Below are positions 1-9,087 of a DNA stretch of 64,000 bases, piece after piece (the stretch's first letter is position 1; each line of letters begins with the position of its first letter). Under the pieces are notes generated by a model. That model saw only the letters and a list, made by a program, of their open reading frames with translations, did not search any database and was not told the origin of the DNA. This stretch comes from Pseudorhodoplanes sp. GTDB taxonomy: Bacteria > Pseudomonadota > Alphaproteobacteria > Rhizobiales > Xanthobacteraceae. The stretch spans positions 1 to 64,000 of the forward strand of contig JABARS010000001.1 in the NCBI GenBank assembly GCA_019187085.1, in the 5' to 3' direction. A program made the translations under genes and the position numbers.

Positions 1-430
1 CAGCGGGCGGTGGCGCGACCGGCGGACGGGGAGCCGGTCGCGGCTGTTGAAAGCGCGGCGCGGGCGCAGGCGGGGGGATTGGCGGCGTCTGCACCGCGTC
101 GGCGGAGGGCATCTGCTGCGGTGCAACAGGCGGGGCGGCAGGCGGCGCAGCCGGACGCGGCGGCGAGAAGAGCGGCGGCGGGGCTGCGGACGCACCCGGC
201 ACCGATTCCAGCCGCGCGCGGCGGGCGGCTTCAGCCTCGACTTTGCGGATGGCCTCTTCGAGCGCAAGGCGCTCGCGCGTCACATCGTTCTCGTCGAGCG
301 GCGGATCGACCCCGCGCAGCTGATTGACGAGCGCGGCGCGCGCACGCTCGTAAAGCGCACGACGAGCCTCGCCGGTGTTCTTTTCGAGCCCGGCGACGGC
401 GCGTGCGATCAGCGGATAATAATCGGCCAT
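1..430 (-). CDS. Hypothetical protein, N-terminal part (runs off left edge)
   Basis: The minus-strand frame opens with ATG at 428-430 and stays open for 143 codons to the window edge, so the C-terminus is missing. It begins MADYYPLIARAVAGLEKN. About 75 residues of charged, helical sequence rich in Arg, Glu and Ala follow, probably a coiled coil, and then a long Pro/Ala-rich stretch. From memory, a protein with this start lies beside purA in Bradyrhizobium relatives; its function is unknown. A TATAAA-like hexamer about 10 bp before the ATG suggests its own promoter. The product may continue into a membrane or further low-complexity part that cannot be seen here. Confidence 0.8.
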   Translation of the reverse strand, partial: MADYYPLIARAVAGLEKNTGEARRALYERARAALVNQLRGVDPPLDENDVTRERLALEEAIRKVEAEAARRARLESVPGASAAPPPLFSPPRPAAPPAAPPVAPQQMPSADAVQTPPIPPPAPAPRFQQPRPAPRPPVAPPPA

Positions 431-468
431 TTCTCTTTATAATGCATGTCCGTCGCAAATCGCGCGAT

Positions 469-1755
469 TTATGTTTCGAACGGGTTCTGCATCAGGATTG
501 TGTCCTCCCGCTCCGGGCTGGTCGAGAGCAAAGCCACCGGGCACTCCACCAGCTCCTCGATCCGCTTGACATACTTGATCGCCTGCGCCGGCAGCTCCGC
601 CCAGGAGCGTGCGCCCGCGGTCTTGTCCTTCCAGCCGGTGATGGTCTCATAGACCGGCTCGACCCGCTTCTGCGCATGCTCGCTGGCGGGAAGATAATCG
701 ATCTCGCGTCCGTCCAGGCGGTATCGCACGCACACTTTGATGTCGTCGAACCCGTCCAGGATGTCGAGCTTGGTCAAGGCCAGCCCGTTGATGCCGCTGG
801 TGCGAACGGTCTGGCGGACCAGGACGGCGTCGAACCAGCCACAGCGCCGGGGACGCCCGGTCACGGTGCCGAACTCGTGGCCGCGCCGGCCCAGCTCGCG
901 CCCGATATCGTTGTCCTGCTCGGTGGGAAACGGCCCGTCGCCGACGCGCGTGGTGTAGGCCTTGCAGATGCCGAGCACATAACCGATCGCGCTCGGGCCA
1001 AGGCCGGAGCCGGTTGCCGCCTGCGCGGCGACGGTGTTGGAGGAGGTCACGAACGGATAGGTGCCGTGATCGACGTCGAGCAGCGCGCCCTGCGCGCCTT
1101 CGAACAGGATGCGCTTGCCCTCGCGCCGCCGGTCGTCGAGCAGCGACCACACGGAGTCCATATAAGGCAGGATGCGCGGAGCATATTGGGCAAGCTCGTC
1201 ATAGATCGCCTGCACGGCGATCTCGTCGAGCCCCAGTCCGCGCCGCAAGGCATTGTGATGCGCCAGGAGCCGCTCGATCTTGGGCCGCAAGGCCGGCAGG
1301 TCGGCGAGATCCATCAGGCGGATGGCGCGGCGGCCGACCTTGTCCTCGTAGGCGGGACCGATGCCGCGCTTAGTGGTGCCGATGCGGGTGGTGGCGTTCT
1401 CGCGGATCGTGTCGAGCTCGCCATGCAGCGACAGGATCAGTGACACGTTCTCGGCGATGCGCAGATTGTCGGGCGTGACCGCGACGCCCTGCCCCTTGAG
1501 GCGATCGATCTCCTCGCACAGCGCGCGCGGATCGAGCACCACGCCGTTGCCGATCACCGACAGCTTGGAGGAGCGCGCCACCCCGGATGGCAGCAGCGAC
1601 AGCTTGTAGGTCTTGCCGTCGATGACGAGGGTATGGCCGGCATTGTGGCCGCCCTGGAACCGGACCACGATATCGGCCTGTTCCGACAGCCAGTCGACGA
1701 TCTTGCCTTTGCCTTCGTCGCCCCATTGCGAGCCGACGACCACCACATTCGCCAT
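469..1755 (-). CDS. purA: Adenylosuccinate synthetase
   Basis: This enzyme joins IMP and aspartate using GTP to form adenylosuccinate, the first committed step from IMP to AMP, in the cytoplasm. The 428-residue length is typical. The start [18 protein letters not shown] places the catalytic Asp at residue 13 and His at 41 (GGHNAGH), matching the E. coli numbering. The open frame extends 15 codons upstream, but the family N-terminus fixes the ATG at 1755. A 14-bp palindrome, AAATCGCGCGATTT (457-470), overlaps the stop codon and could form a small hairpin before the next gene 38 bp downstream. Confidence 0.97.
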   Translation of the reverse strand: MANVVVVGSQWGDEGKGKIVDWLSEQADIVVRFQGGHNAGHTLVIDGKTYKLSLLPSGVARSSKLSVIGNGVVLDPRALCEEIDRLKGQGVAVTPDNLRIAENVSLILSLHGELDTIRENATTRIGTTKRGIGPAYEDKVGRRAIRLMDLADLPALRPKIERLLAHHNALRRGLGLDEIAVQAIYDELAQYAPRILPYMDSVWSLLDDRRREGKRILFEGAQGALLDVDHGTYPFVTSSNTVAAQAATGSGLGPSAIGYVLGICKAYTTRVGDGPFPTEQDNDIGRELGRRGHEFGTVTGRPRRCGWFDAVLVRQTVRTSGINGLALTKLDILDGFDDIKVCVRYRLDGREIDYLPASEHAQKRVEPVYETITGWKDKTAGARSWAELPAQAIKYVKRIEELVECPVALLSTSPEREDTILMQNPFET

Positions 1756-2110
1756 TGCCAACCTTGTCCTCTGCCAGGCCGAAGCCCGGATCCCTGACAC
1801 TACCGGGTGCCCGGCCGAAGCGAGGGCCTCATTCGGATAATGGAGGATGGCCGCTGTGGCAAGCCGATGCGGGGTATCCCCGCCGGAGCATTTAAGTCAC
1901 TCACATCGTGGAGATTTTCGCGGTGAAATGCGAACGGTCCGCACGCGGCAGGCATTCCCTCGCGCGCCGGGCCCGCACGCGGCGGAGCGCCCATGCGGCC
2001 GGCAGCGGTGTCCCCCGCGCGCCGGCCTCCTTCTCGCGCACCGGCCGGCATGTTAGCGGGGCGATGGGCGCCGTCCGGCGCCGGGTGCCCCCCGACGCGC
2101 GGAGGAACGG
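1756..2110. other. 355-bp spacer between divergent genes
   Basis: This spacer lies between the purA start and the divergent DMT transporter. I see no convincing gene: every frame here is Arg/Ala-rich GC noise. Promoters for both genes should lie in it, but I cannot point to clear -35/-10 pairs. A GGAGGAA-type ribosome-binding site precedes the ATG at 2111. Confidence 0.6.
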
Positions 2111-3052
2111 ATGGCGACGCGGCTCGACCGCCTCAGCGGCTGGCTCTACGGACAGCCCTCCCTGCTGGCCGCGATCGCATACGCGGCGTGGGCGATCAAC
2201 ATCGTGCTCGGGCGTTTCGTCGCCGGCCATATCCCGCCGGTCATGCTATCCTTCCTGCGCTGGGGACTGGCCTTCCTGATCGTGCTGCCATTCACCTGGA
2301 CGCATCTGCGGCGCGACTGGCCGCTGATCCGCCGCCATCTCGGCCTGTTCACGGTGCTCGCGCTCACCGGCACCTCCGCCTATAACACGATGGCCTATTG
2401 GGGCCTGCAATATACCCAGGCGATCAACGCCCTGCTGATCCAATCGACCGCGCCACTGCTCGTGGCGCTGTGGGCGTTCATGCTGTTCGGCGACCGCCTG
2501 AGCACGCGGCAGGCGACCGGCATCGCGATCTCGTTCGTCGGCGTGATCGCGATCCTGTCACGCGGCGACATCGGCGTGCTCGGCGAAATCTCCTTCAACC
2601 GCGGCGACATCTGGTTCTTCGCCGCGCTCGTCGTGTTCGCGTTCTACTCAGCGCTGGTGAAGACCCGCCCGCGCATCCATCCGCTGTCGTTCCTCGCCTT
2701 CAGCATGGGCTGGGGCGCGCTCTGCCTCGTGCCGTTCCTGATCCTCGAAACCGCCTCCGGGCGGCAGACCGTGCTCGACGCGACGACGGCGCTCGTGCTG
2801 CTCTATGTCGCGGTCCTGCCCTCGAGCGTGGCCTATATCTGCTACAACCGCGCCATCGAGCTTGCCGGCCCCAACCGCGTCGCTGCGCTCTATCCGCTGA
2901 TCGTCGCCTTCGGCGCCATCCTCGCCATTCCGCTGCTCGGCGAGCGGCCGCAGCTTTTCCATCTCCTCGGCTGCGCGCTGATCTTCGCCGGCGTGATCGT
3001 GGCCACGCGCAACGGCCGGCCCACCGCCGTCAAAGAAGCCGTCAAGGAATAA
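2111..3052 (+). CDS. DMT-superfamily transporter (EamA family)
   Basis: This is a 313-residue inner-membrane protein with about ten hydrophobic helices in two repeated halves, the usual two-EamA-domain layout of drug/metabolite transporters. The first half begins near residue 20 (AIAYAAWAINIVLGRF). The second runs from about residue 165 to 305 and includes LPSSVAYICYNRAIELAGPN, a typical start of the conserved second-half motif. Members export metabolites, amino acids or drugs; the substrate cannot be told from sequence. It is monocistronic on the plus strand. A GGAGGAA ribosome-binding site sits directly before the ATG. Confidence 0.88.
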   Translation: MATRLDRLSGWLYGQPSLLAAIAYAAWAINIVLGRFVAGHIPPVMLSFLRWGLAFLIVLPFTWTHLRRDWPLIRRHLGLFTVLALTGTSAYNTMAYWGLQYTQAINALLIQSTAPLLVALWAFMLFGDRLSTRQATGIAISFVGVIAILSRGDIGVLGEISFNRGDIWFFAALVVFAFYSALVKTRPRIHPLSFLAFSMGWGALCLVPFLILETASGRQTVLDATTALVLLYVAVLPSSVAYICYNRAIELAGPNRVAALYPLIVAFGAILAIPLLGERPQLFHLLGCALIFAGVIVATRNGRPTAVKEAVKE

Positions 3053-3072
3053 GAACGAGGCATGCGCACGCC

Positions 3073-3390
3073 TCAGCGCAGCGAGCGCAGATAGGCGAGC
3101 ACGTCCTCCTTCTCGTTCTCGAACAGCCGGTGCATGGTCATCGGAAAGTGATCGTCCTCGAGGAATTGCCGCAGATAGGCGTCGTCGCGCTTCGGACGGC
3201 GGGCGATCTCGGCGAAGGACGGCGCAGACGGATTACGCGCGCCGGCGACCGCATGGCAGGACACGCACCATTTCTCGGTGACGCGCCGGCCGTTCTCGAC
3301 ATTGCCGGACGAGGGTTGCGGACTGCCGGCGCAGGCGGCGAGCGCAAGCAATGCCGCAAGCGCAGCCGCGCGCAGCGGACGCGCAGCCAT
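3073..3390 (-). CDS. Cytochrome c family lipoprotein
   Basis: This 105-residue exported protein has one haem-c site. Residues 1-20 form a signal peptide ending in a lipobox (LAAC, Cys20), so it is probably anchored to a membrane facing the periplasm. The CVSCH motif at 42-46 is the covalent haem site with His46 as proximal ligand; Met residues near 80 (FPMTMHRL) could supply the distal ligand. It ends with the helix typical of class I cytochromes (EDVLAYLRSLR). The ATG at 3390 was chosen because it begins the signal peptide; the frame is open further upstream. The electron-transfer partner is unknown. Confidence 0.85.
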   Translation of the reverse strand: MAARPLRAAALAALLALAACAGSPQPSSGNVENGRRVTEKWCVSCHAVAGARNPSAPSFAEIARRPKRDDAYLRQFLEDDHFPMTMHRLFENEKEDVLAYLRSLR

Positions 3391-3446
3391 TGCGACGGCG
3401 TACGATCGTTCCGGTGGAAAGCGCCGCATGCGTGCGAACCCGCTTT

Positions 3447-3710
3447 TCAGAGCGGATAGTCGGCCGCCCGGACGCCGCACATTTCGAGAAACTTGCGAAG
3501 CTGGACGACCTCGTCCTTCGGCAGGCTGTGCTGGGCGTGGCCGAACGAGGCGGAATGTCCGTTCAGCCTGATATTGATGCGGTTGCCCGAACGGTTCTCG
3601 ACCTCGGCGCCCAGTTCCTCGAACACGTGGACGACCTTGTCGAAATCGATATTGGCGCTGACCGGATGGGCGAACAGCGCGTGCAGCGTCTTGCGATGAT
3701 GATGGTTCAT
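3447..3710 (-). CDS. HicA-like (YcfA-fold) small protein
   Basis: This 87-residue protein resembles the HicA/YcfA double-stranded-RNA-binding fold. It has a helix (residues 6-13), the segment FDKVVHVFEELGAEVENRSG, a strand containing G-H at 51-52, and HSLPKDEVVQLRKFLE near the end. HicA toxins cut mRNA with a catalytic His in this region. No HicB antitoxin lies next to it, so a house-keeping or unpaired role is at least as likely as a toxin. The start MNHHHRKT (ATG 3710) was preferred over a longer low-complexity extension. Its neighbours, the cytochrome and serA, give no functional hint. Confidence 0.7.
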   Translation of the reverse strand: MNHHHRKTLHALFAHPVSANIDFDKVVHVFEELGAEVENRSGNRINIRLNGHSASFGHAQHSLPKDEVVQLRKFLEMCGVRAADYPL

Positions 3711-3797
3711 GGATTGCCTGCGAAGGAAGGGCATTGCCCGCGCAGGTAACCGTATCGGCGGAACCGGCGGTTGATCTGAATCAACCGCCGGCACGGA

Positions 3798-5384
3798 TCA
3801 GAAATGCAGCGGACGCGCCTGCTGCACCTGCGGCAGCTTGCGCACCTGTTCGAGCACCGCAGCCGGCAGGTCGCCGTCGATCTCGATCAGCGCGACCGCG
3901 TTGCCGCCCGGCGCCTCGCGGCCGACATGGAAGGTCGCGATATTGATGCCGGCGTCGCCGAGCGTGGAGGAGAACTTGCCGATGAAGCCCGGCTTGTCGA
4001 GATTGGTGATGTAGATCATCGAGGGCCCGAACTCCGCGTCCATGCGGATGCCCTTGATGTTGACGATGCGCGGGCGGCCGTCGGCGAACACGGTGCCCGA
4101 CACCCAGCGCGTCTGCCGTTCGGTGACCAGCGTCACCGTAATCAGGCTTTCATAATCCCCGGCGGCCTCGCGCGTGGTCTCCTCGATCACCATGCCGCGT
4201 TCCTTGGCGATCACCGGCGCCGACACGACGTTCACCGCGCCGAGCATCGGCCGCAACAGGCCCGCGAGCGCGGCCGAGGTGAGCGCCCTGATCTTCATCT
4301 GCGCCACCGCGCCCTCATAGGTGATCTGCACCTTGGTAATGCCGGTCTCGGTGAGCTGGCCGGCGAACGAGCCGAGCTTCTCGGCGAGCTCGATGAACGG
4401 CTTGAGCCTGGGCGCTTCCTCGGCGGTGATGGAGGGGAAGTTCACCGCGTTCGAGATCGCCCCGTGCAGCAGATAGTCCGACATCTGCTCGGCGACCTGC
4501 AAGGCAACGTTCTCCTGCGCCTCGGTGGTGGCGGCGCCAAGGTGCGGCGTGCAGATGACGTTGGGATGGCCGAACAGCGGGTTCTCGGTCGCCGGCTCGA
4601 CCGTGAACACGTCGAAGGCGGCGCCGGCGACCTGGCCGGAATCGAGGGCCACGCGCAATGCCGCCTCGTCGACGAGCCCGCCGCGCGCGCAATTGACGAT
4701 GCGCACGCCCTTCTTCGTCTTGGCGATCGCGGCCGCGTCGACGATGTTGCGGGTCTTGTCGGTGAGCGGCGCGTGCAGGGTGATGAAATCAGCGCGCCGC
4801 AACAGCTCGTCGAACTCCACCTTCTCGACGCCGAGATCGAGCGCGCGCTCGGGCGACAGGAACGGATCGTAGGCGATCACCTTCATGCGCAGGCCCTGCG
4901 CGCGGTCGATCACGATCGAGCCGATATTGCCGGCGCCGATGACGCCGAGCGTCTTGCCGGTGATCTCCACGCCCATGAAGCGGTTCTTCTCCCACTTGCC
5001 GGCCTGGGTGGAGGCGTCGGCCTGCGGGATCTGGCGCGCGAGCGCGAGCATGAGCGTGATCGCGTGCTCGGCGGTCGTGATCGAATTGCCGAACGGCGTA
5101 TTCATCACGATGATGCCCTTCGACGTCGCCGCCGGGATGTCGACATTGTCGACGCCGATGCCGGCGCGGCCGATCACCTTCAGGCCCCTGGCCTGTTCGA
5201 GGATTTTCGGCGTCACCTTGGTGGCCGAGCGGATGGCGAGCCCGTCATAGCCGTCGATGGCGGCGGCGAGCTTGTCCTTGTCCTTGCCGAGATTGGGCTC
5301 GAAGGTCACGTCGATGCCGCGGTCCTTGAAAATCTGGACGGCGGCGGGAGAGAGAGCGTCGGAGATGAGAACGCGGGGGGCCAT
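3798..5384 (-). CDS. serA: D-3-phosphoglycerate dehydrogenase
   Basis: This enzyme oxidises 3-phosphoglycerate to 3-phosphohydroxypyruvate, the first step of serine synthesis. The 528 residues match the long form: a catalytic/NAD domain (about 1-310), an intervening allosteric substrate-binding domain, and a C-terminal ACT domain (about 455-528, beginning KPGFIGKFSSTLGDAGIN) expected to bind serine. The NAD-binding loop GVIGAGNIG, the active-site Arg (NCARGGLVDE) and the His (TPHLGAATTE) are present. The start MAPRVLISDALS (ATG 5384) is the family N-terminus. serC lies immediately upstream, separated by a palindromic repeat pair, so the two may be co-transcribed. Confidence 0.97.
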   Translation of the reverse strand: MAPRVLISDALSPAAVQIFKDRGIDVTFEPNLGKDKDKLAAAIDGYDGLAIRSATKVTPKILEQARGLKVIGRAGIGVDNVDIPAATSKGIIVMNTPFGNSITTAEHAITLMLALARQIPQADASTQAGKWEKNRFMGVEITGKTLGVIGAGNIGSIVIDRAQGLRMKVIAYDPFLSPERALDLGVEKVEFDELLRRADFITLHAPLTDKTRNIVDAAAIAKTKKGVRIVNCARGGLVDEAALRVALDSGQVAGAAFDVFTVEPATENPLFGHPNVICTPHLGAATTEAQENVALQVAEQMSDYLLHGAISNAVNFPSITAEEAPRLKPFIELAEKLGSFAGQLTETGITKVQITYEGAVAQMKIRALTSAALAGLLRPMLGAVNVVSAPVIAKERGMVIEETTREAAGDYESLITVTLVTERQTRWVSGTVFADGRPRIVNIKGIRMDAEFGPSMIYITNLDKPGFIGKFSSTLGDAGINIATFHVGREAPGGNAVALIEIDGDLPAAVLEQVRKLPQVQQARPLHF

Positions 5385-5410
5385 GGGAGCAGTCCTTTTA
5401 TCTGGACCGT

Positions 5411-5503
5411 CACCCTGAGGTGCGAGCGCAGCGAGCCTCGAAGGGTGCGGTCCCGGGCCGTTCATCCTTCGAGGGCCGCGCGCAGCGCGACCGCCTCAGG
5501 ATG
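5411..5503. repeat. Paired palindromic repeat, family 1
   Basis: Two imperfect palindromes lie in the serC-serA spacer at 5411-5447 and 5463-5503. The arms are of the type CACCCTGAGG / CCTCGAAGGGTG and CATCCTTCGAGG / CCTCAGGATG, with GC-rich centres. Similar pairs occur at 16004-16111, 25911-25997 and 27021-27146. If transcribed they would fold into stem-loops between the two genes. Confidence 0.85.
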
Positions 5504-5543
5504 ACGGGTTGAGGTTACAGACAAGCGACATCGGGCCGATCGA

Positions 5544-6716
5544 TCACGCCGCCTTCGGCAGCGCGTCCTTCGTCTTGGCGAAGGCCCAGTCGAGCCACTC
5601 GGTCAGCACTTCGATGTCGGCGGTCTCGACGGTGGCGCCGCACCAGATGCGCAGACCCGGCGGCGCGTCGCGATGGGTGGCGATGTCGTAGGCGACGCCT
5701 TCCTTCTCGAGCAGCGCCACGAAATCCTTCACGAACGTCCATTGCGCCTCGGTCGGCAGCTTGGCGACCGCCGGATCGACGATCTTCAGGCAGACTGAGG
5801 TGTTGGAGCGCGTGGCCGGATCGCGCGCGAGATTCTCGACCCACGGCGTCTTCGCCATCCAGGTCCACAGCGCCTTGGCGTTGGCGTCGGCGCGCGCGAC
5901 GAGCGCGTCGAGCCCGCCCGCCGATTTCGCCCATTGCAGCGTGTCGAGATAATCCTCGACCGCCAGCATCGAGGGCGTGTTGATCGTCTCGCCTTCGAAA
6001 ACGCCGGCATTGAGCTTGCCGCCCTTGGTCAGGCGGAAAATCTTCGGCAGCGGCCAGGCCGGCTTGTGACTTTCGAGCCGTTCGACCGCGCGCGGGGAGA
6101 GCACGATCATGCCGTGCGCGGCTTCCCCGCCGAGCGCCTTCTGCCAGGAGAAGGTCACGACATCGAGCTTCGAAAAATCGAGCCGCTGGGCGAAGGCCGC
6201 CGACGTCGCGTCGCAGATCGTCAGCCCCTTGCGGTCGGCCTTGATCCAGTCGGCGCTCGGAACGCGCACGCCGGACGTGGTGCCGTTCCAGGTGAAGACG
6301 ATATCGGTGTCGGTATCGACCTTCGACAGGTCGGGCAATTCGCCGTAGGGCGCCTTTAGCGTCGTGACGTCCTTGAGCTTCAATTCCTTGACGACGTCGC
6401 CGACCCAGCCTTCGCCGAACGATTCCCAGGCGAGCATGGTGACCGGGCGCGCGCCCAGCAGCGACCACAGCGCCATTTCCACCGCCCCGGTGTCGGAGGC
6501 GGGCACGATGCCGACATGAAAACCTTGCGGCACCTGCAGAATTTCGCGGGTCAGGTCGATGGCGCGCTTGAGCTTCGCCTTGCCAATCTTGGACCGGTGC
6601 GAACGTCCCAAAGCTGCGTCGGTGAGGGCTTGCAGGCTCCAGCCGGGGCGCTTGGCGCAGGGGCCGGAAGAGAAGTGCGGATTGACCGGCCGCATGCCGG
6701 GCGTGGTCGCTGTCAT
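5544..6716 (-). CDS. serC: Phosphoserine aminotransferase
   Basis: This PLP enzyme converts 3-phosphohydroxypyruvate and glutamate to phosphoserine and 2-oxoglutarate, the second step of serine synthesis. The 390-residue product starts [20 protein letters not shown]. The PLP-binding lysine is Lys193 in [13 protein letters not shown]. The sequence follows the alphaproteobacterial SerC type (KRPGW, EINTPSM-like GETINTPS), which differs from the E. coli form. It lies upstream of serA on the same strand, the expected order for a serine operon. A FixK-like box and a 15-bp tandem repeat sit about 150-190 bp before its ATG. Confidence 0.96.
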   Translation of the reverse strand: MTATTPGMRPVNPHFSSGPCAKRPGWSLQALTDAALGRSHRSKIGKAKLKRAIDLTREILQVPQGFHVGIVPASDTGAVEMALWSLLGARPVTMLAWESFGEGWVGDVVKELKLKDVTTLKAPYGELPDLSKVDTDTDIVFTWNGTTSGVRVPSADWIKADRKGLTICDATSAAFAQRLDFSKLDVVTFSWQKALGGEAAHGMIVLSPRAVERLESHKPAWPLPKIFRLTKGGKLNAGVFEGETINTPSMLAVEDYLDTLQWAKSAGGLDALVARADANAKALWTWMAKTPWVENLARDPATRSNTSVCLKIVDPAVAKLPTEAQWTFVKDFVALLEKEGVAYDIATHRDAPPGLRIWCGATVETADIEVLTEWLDWAFAKTKDALPKAA

Positions 6717-6859
6717 CGTCTATCCTTCCAGATAGTCGCGCCTCGTTGGGGAGGCGTGTCCCACGGGCGGACATAAGGAAGGTGCGACACTTCGTCAAGC
6801 GCAAAGACGCATGCGCGAACGCAAATGCATGCGGCGCGCGCAGGCCGGCCGCGCGCGCC

Positions 6860-6904
6860 CTTGACCCGAGCGCTCTTGACCTGAGTGCTCTTGACCTATG
6901 TCAA
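6860..6904. repeat. 15-bp tandem repeat, three copies
   Basis: Three back-to-back 15-bp units lie at 6860-6874 (CTTGACCCGAGCGCT), 6875-6889 (CTTGACCTGAGTGCT) and 6890-6904 (CTTGACCTATGTCAA). Units 1 and 2 differ at two positions. The third diverges after the first eight bases and forms a symmetric TTGAC-N4-GTCAA site. The array sits in the spacer between the 6936-7649 barrel gene and serC. Confidence 0.85.
6891..6904. promoter_or_regulatory. FixK/FNR-like inverted repeat
   Basis: TTGACCTATGTCAA is a perfect TTGAC-N4-GTCAA inverted repeat, close to the TTGA-N6-TCAA core bound by FNR/FixK-family regulators. It lies 175 bp upstream of the serC ATG, rather far for an activator site. It could also be a chance product of the adjacent tandem repeat. 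Whether it works is an inference. Confidence 0.35.
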
Positions 6905-6935
6905 AATTTTTCCGGGATGATGCGGACGGCCGCGA

Positions 6936-7649
6936 TCAGTCGATGTTGTAGCGCAGGCCGACGCGGAATTCGTGCGCGGTGACGTCCTTGATCGTCAACT
7001 GGTTGGCGTTGACGAGCATGGTGCTGGCATCGCCGAGATCGAGCCAGCGATAATTGGCGTCGAGCAGCAGATTGGGCGCGAGGTTGAACGAGAAGCCGCC
7101 GGTCAGCGCCCAGGCGAAATTCCACTGGCTGGTCTTTTCGTATGAGGCGATCGGATAGCTGATGCCGACATAATCGGTCGTGCGCAAAAGCGACGCGCCG
7201 AGGCCGCCGCCGACATAGGGCGTGAACCCGCCCCAGGTGCCGAGATCGAGATAGACGTTGCCGAGCAGCGTGAAGACGTCGAGCTTCATCTGGTAGTCGT
7301 TGACCGCAGCCGACGTCGAGGCACGATAGACCGTCGAGGGCGACCAGTCGCCGGTCACGTCGAAACGGAACCAGCCGGACTTGTAGCCGCCGCCACCGCC
7401 GAAGGAGAAACTGTTCTCGTATTCGCCGTCGAACGGATAAGGCGCGCGCTTGGCTTCCACGCCGTCGACCTGGTTGAGCCGGTAGCCGATGTCGCCGCGC
7501 AGATACCAGCCGGAACGGAATTCCTCGACGACCGTTCCCGGCCGCTCGATGATCGAGGGCGGCAGCAGCGGCGGCGCATCCGCGGCGCGCGCCGCGCCCG
7601 CCGCAAGAAGGATCACCGCCGAAAGACCGAGGCCGAAGGAACGACTCAT
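6936..7649 (-). CDS. Outer-membrane beta-barrel protein (Omp25/Omp31-like)
   Basis: This 237-residue protein has a signal peptide (about 1-23, ending AGAARAAD). The rest alternates hydrophobic and polar residues like an eight-stranded barrel: GWYLRGDIGYRLN near the N-terminus, FTPYVGGGLGASL mid-way, and HEFRVGLRYNID at the end. Barrels of this kind are abundant outer-membrane proteins in Hyphomicrobiales. The ATG at 7649 starts the signal peptide; the longer frame does not. A CtrA-type box lies 95 bp upstream. It shares style, and probably ancestry, with the 9088-10134 gene, including the GWYLRGDIG segment. Confidence 0.9.
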   Translation of the reverse strand: MSRSFGLGLSAVILLAAGAARAADAPPLLPPSIIERPGTVVEEFRSGWYLRGDIGYRLNQVDGVEAKRAPYPFDGEYENSFSFGGGGGYKSGWFRFDVTGDWSPSTVYRASTSAAVNDYQMKLDVFTLLGNVYLDLGTWGGFTPYVGGGLGASLLRTTDYVGISYPIASYEKTSQWNFAWALTGGFSFNLAPNLLLDANYRWLDLGDASTMLVNANQLTIKDVTAHEFRVGLRYNID

Positions 7650-7743
7650 CACGACACTTCCTTGTTCACTGCATCCTGTTGACTGCGCGCGCGACGCGAT
7701 CGAAGCGACGCGCGCATTCGGCACGCACGATGACGCAGAGAGG

Positions 7744-7762
7744 TTAAGGGCGGCTTAACCAT
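7744..7762 (+). promoter_or_regulatory. CtrA-type binding box
   Basis: TTAAGGGCGGCTTAACCAT matches the full CtrA recognition pattern TTAA-N7-TTAAC and also contains the half-site TTAACCAT. It lies 95 bp upstream of the 7649 barrel gene start. A second near-match (TTAG-N7-TTAAG, 7791-7806) follows. Regulation by CtrA is inferred from the motif; the motif itself is plain in the sequence. Confidence 0.7.
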
Positions 7763-7859
7763 GATTTTTCACGAACGTTAGCCGCAAAGGTTAGCGCGCG
7801 GTTAAGGCCCGCATGGCCGGAACGCGGCCGCGGCGCATCGTCCTTGCGTTAAGGATTGC

Positions 7860-8876
7860 TCAGCGCTGTGCGGCGAGCTTGTAGCCCGACCTGAGGCGGA
7901 AGAACGCGGGCCGCACGAACAGGACGTCGAAGCGCGTGCCGCGCACGAGCCGCTGGATCGCGAGCGCGCCGGCGATCGCGACTATCGTGGTCAGGAGCGC
8001 GATCGTGCCGGCGTCATGGATGAAGCCAGATTTGACGAGCGCAACGCGCGCCGCCGCCATCGGCAGGAAGAAGGCGAGATAGATCGCGAGCGACTGGCAT
8101 CCGATCGCGGCGAGGCCCGCGGCCGCGCGTCGGCCGGCGATGAGCGTGGCGACGGCGATGACGGCGGCAGCGCCGGCACCGCCGAGCGCAAGCGACACGA
8201 ACGGCATGGCCGCGACGCCGGCCTGCACGAGCACGGCATTGAGTATCGCCCAGAGCGCGAGCACGCCGCTTGCGACGGCGGGCCGCGCGCGCACGAACGC
8301 CGACCAGCGGAACGCGTGGGACGCGAGCACGTGGCCGGAATAGAAGAACACGAAGCGGCTGGCGAACTCGTCGATCACCACCGAGCCGGTCTCGATCGGG
8401 GCGATCTCGAGCGCCGCCGCCACCGCCCAGACCAGCGCAGGCGGCAGGCCGCGCACGAGGCGCGTGACGACGAAGAAGACCGGCAGCAGATAGATGAACC
8501 ACAGCGTGCCGAACGGTTGCACGAGGGATTCCAGATAGAGGCCGGCCGCGACCGCCATGCCGCGCTCGGCCGCGAAGGCGGGAAACTTGAACGCGAACTG
8601 GATGGTGAGCCACAGCACGTAGAAATAGACGAAATGCACGACCTTGCCGTCGAGATAGGCGCGCCAGGGACGATCGATCGTGCGCGCCAGCAGGAGGCCC
8701 GAGATCAGGAAGAAAGCGGGAATGCGGAACGGCGTCGCGAACGCCACCGCATAGTGCATGAAGCCCTCGCGGCCGAGCACCGCCTCCACGCCGAGCGTGG
8801 AATGCATCATCACGACCAGAATGATCGTGATGCCGCGTGCATTGTCGATCCAGCCGATCCGGTCCTGGTCCTGCAT
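7860..8876 (-). CDS. Acyltransferase family 3 membrane protein
   Basis: This 338-residue polytopic membrane protein has about ten hydrophobic segments. The N-terminal stretch RIGWIDNARGITIILVVMMHS and the later FFLISGLLLART are hallmarks of the acyltransferase-3 (OafA/NodX-like) family, with the likely catalytic His in MMHST. Members move acetyl or other acyl groups across the membrane onto LPS O-antigen, exopolysaccharide or other glycans. The acceptor is unknown. It sits between two outer-membrane barrel genes on the same strand, which fits, but does not prove, an envelope role. Confidence 0.87.
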   Translation of the reverse strand: MQDQDRIGWIDNARGITIILVVMMHSTLGVEAVLGREGFMHYAVAFATPFRIPAFFLISGLLLARTIDRPWRAYLDGKVVHFVYFYVLWLTIQFAFKFPAFAAERGMAVAAGLYLESLVQPFGTLWFIYLLPVFFVVTRLVRGLPPALVWAVAAALEIAPIETGSVVIDEFASRFVFFYSGHVLASHAFRWSAFVRARPAVASGVLALWAILNAVLVQAGVAAMPFVSLALGGAGAAAVIAVATLIAGRRAAAGLAAIGCQSLAIYLAFFLPMAAARVALVKSGFIHDAGTIALLTTIVAIAGALAIQRLVRGTRFDVLFVRPAFFRLRSGYKLAAQR

Positions 8877-9008
8877 CTTAAATATCCGCTTTGGGTGCGG
8901 CCTTTCCTATCCGCAATCCGGGTCGCAAAAGCGGCGGCGCGCCGGGAGCCGGCAGAATCCCGCGCCTATGCTTAACGCCGTGATTTCACCTGCCGCCGCA
9001 AAGCAAAA

Positions 9009-9027
9009 CGGCGCGGAAACCGCGCCG
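9009..9027 (-). terminator. Rho-independent terminator
   Basis: The perfect 8-bp stem CGGCGCGG / CCGCGCCG with an AAA loop is followed on the minus strand by GTTTTGCTTTGC. It lies about 60 bp downstream of the 9088-10134 barrel gene and should end its transcript. Confidence 0.8.
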
Positions 9028-9087
9028 CCTGGAACAATGTGAGCGTTCGCCATCGATCGCGGCGACGGATTGCGGCGCGGCCGTCCG

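Noticed and set aside
3447..3710. HicA-like gene as half of a toxin-antitoxin system
   Set aside because: No HicB-like gene lies on either side; it is kept as a solitary HicA-like protein.
3804..5504. Long open frame on the plus strand antisense to serA
   Set aside because: It is a by-product of GC-rich codon use opposite a clear serA. It is full of Arg/Gly/Asp/His repeats and matches no family I know.
6891..6915. TTGAC-N4-GTCAA followed by AATTTTT as a terminator
   Set aside because: The stem is only 5 bp, and on the plus strand there is no gene directly upstream for it to end.
7791..7806. TTAG-N7-TTAAG as another CtrA site
   Set aside because: It deviates from the core TTAA in the first half, so it is only mentioned beside the perfect site and not called.
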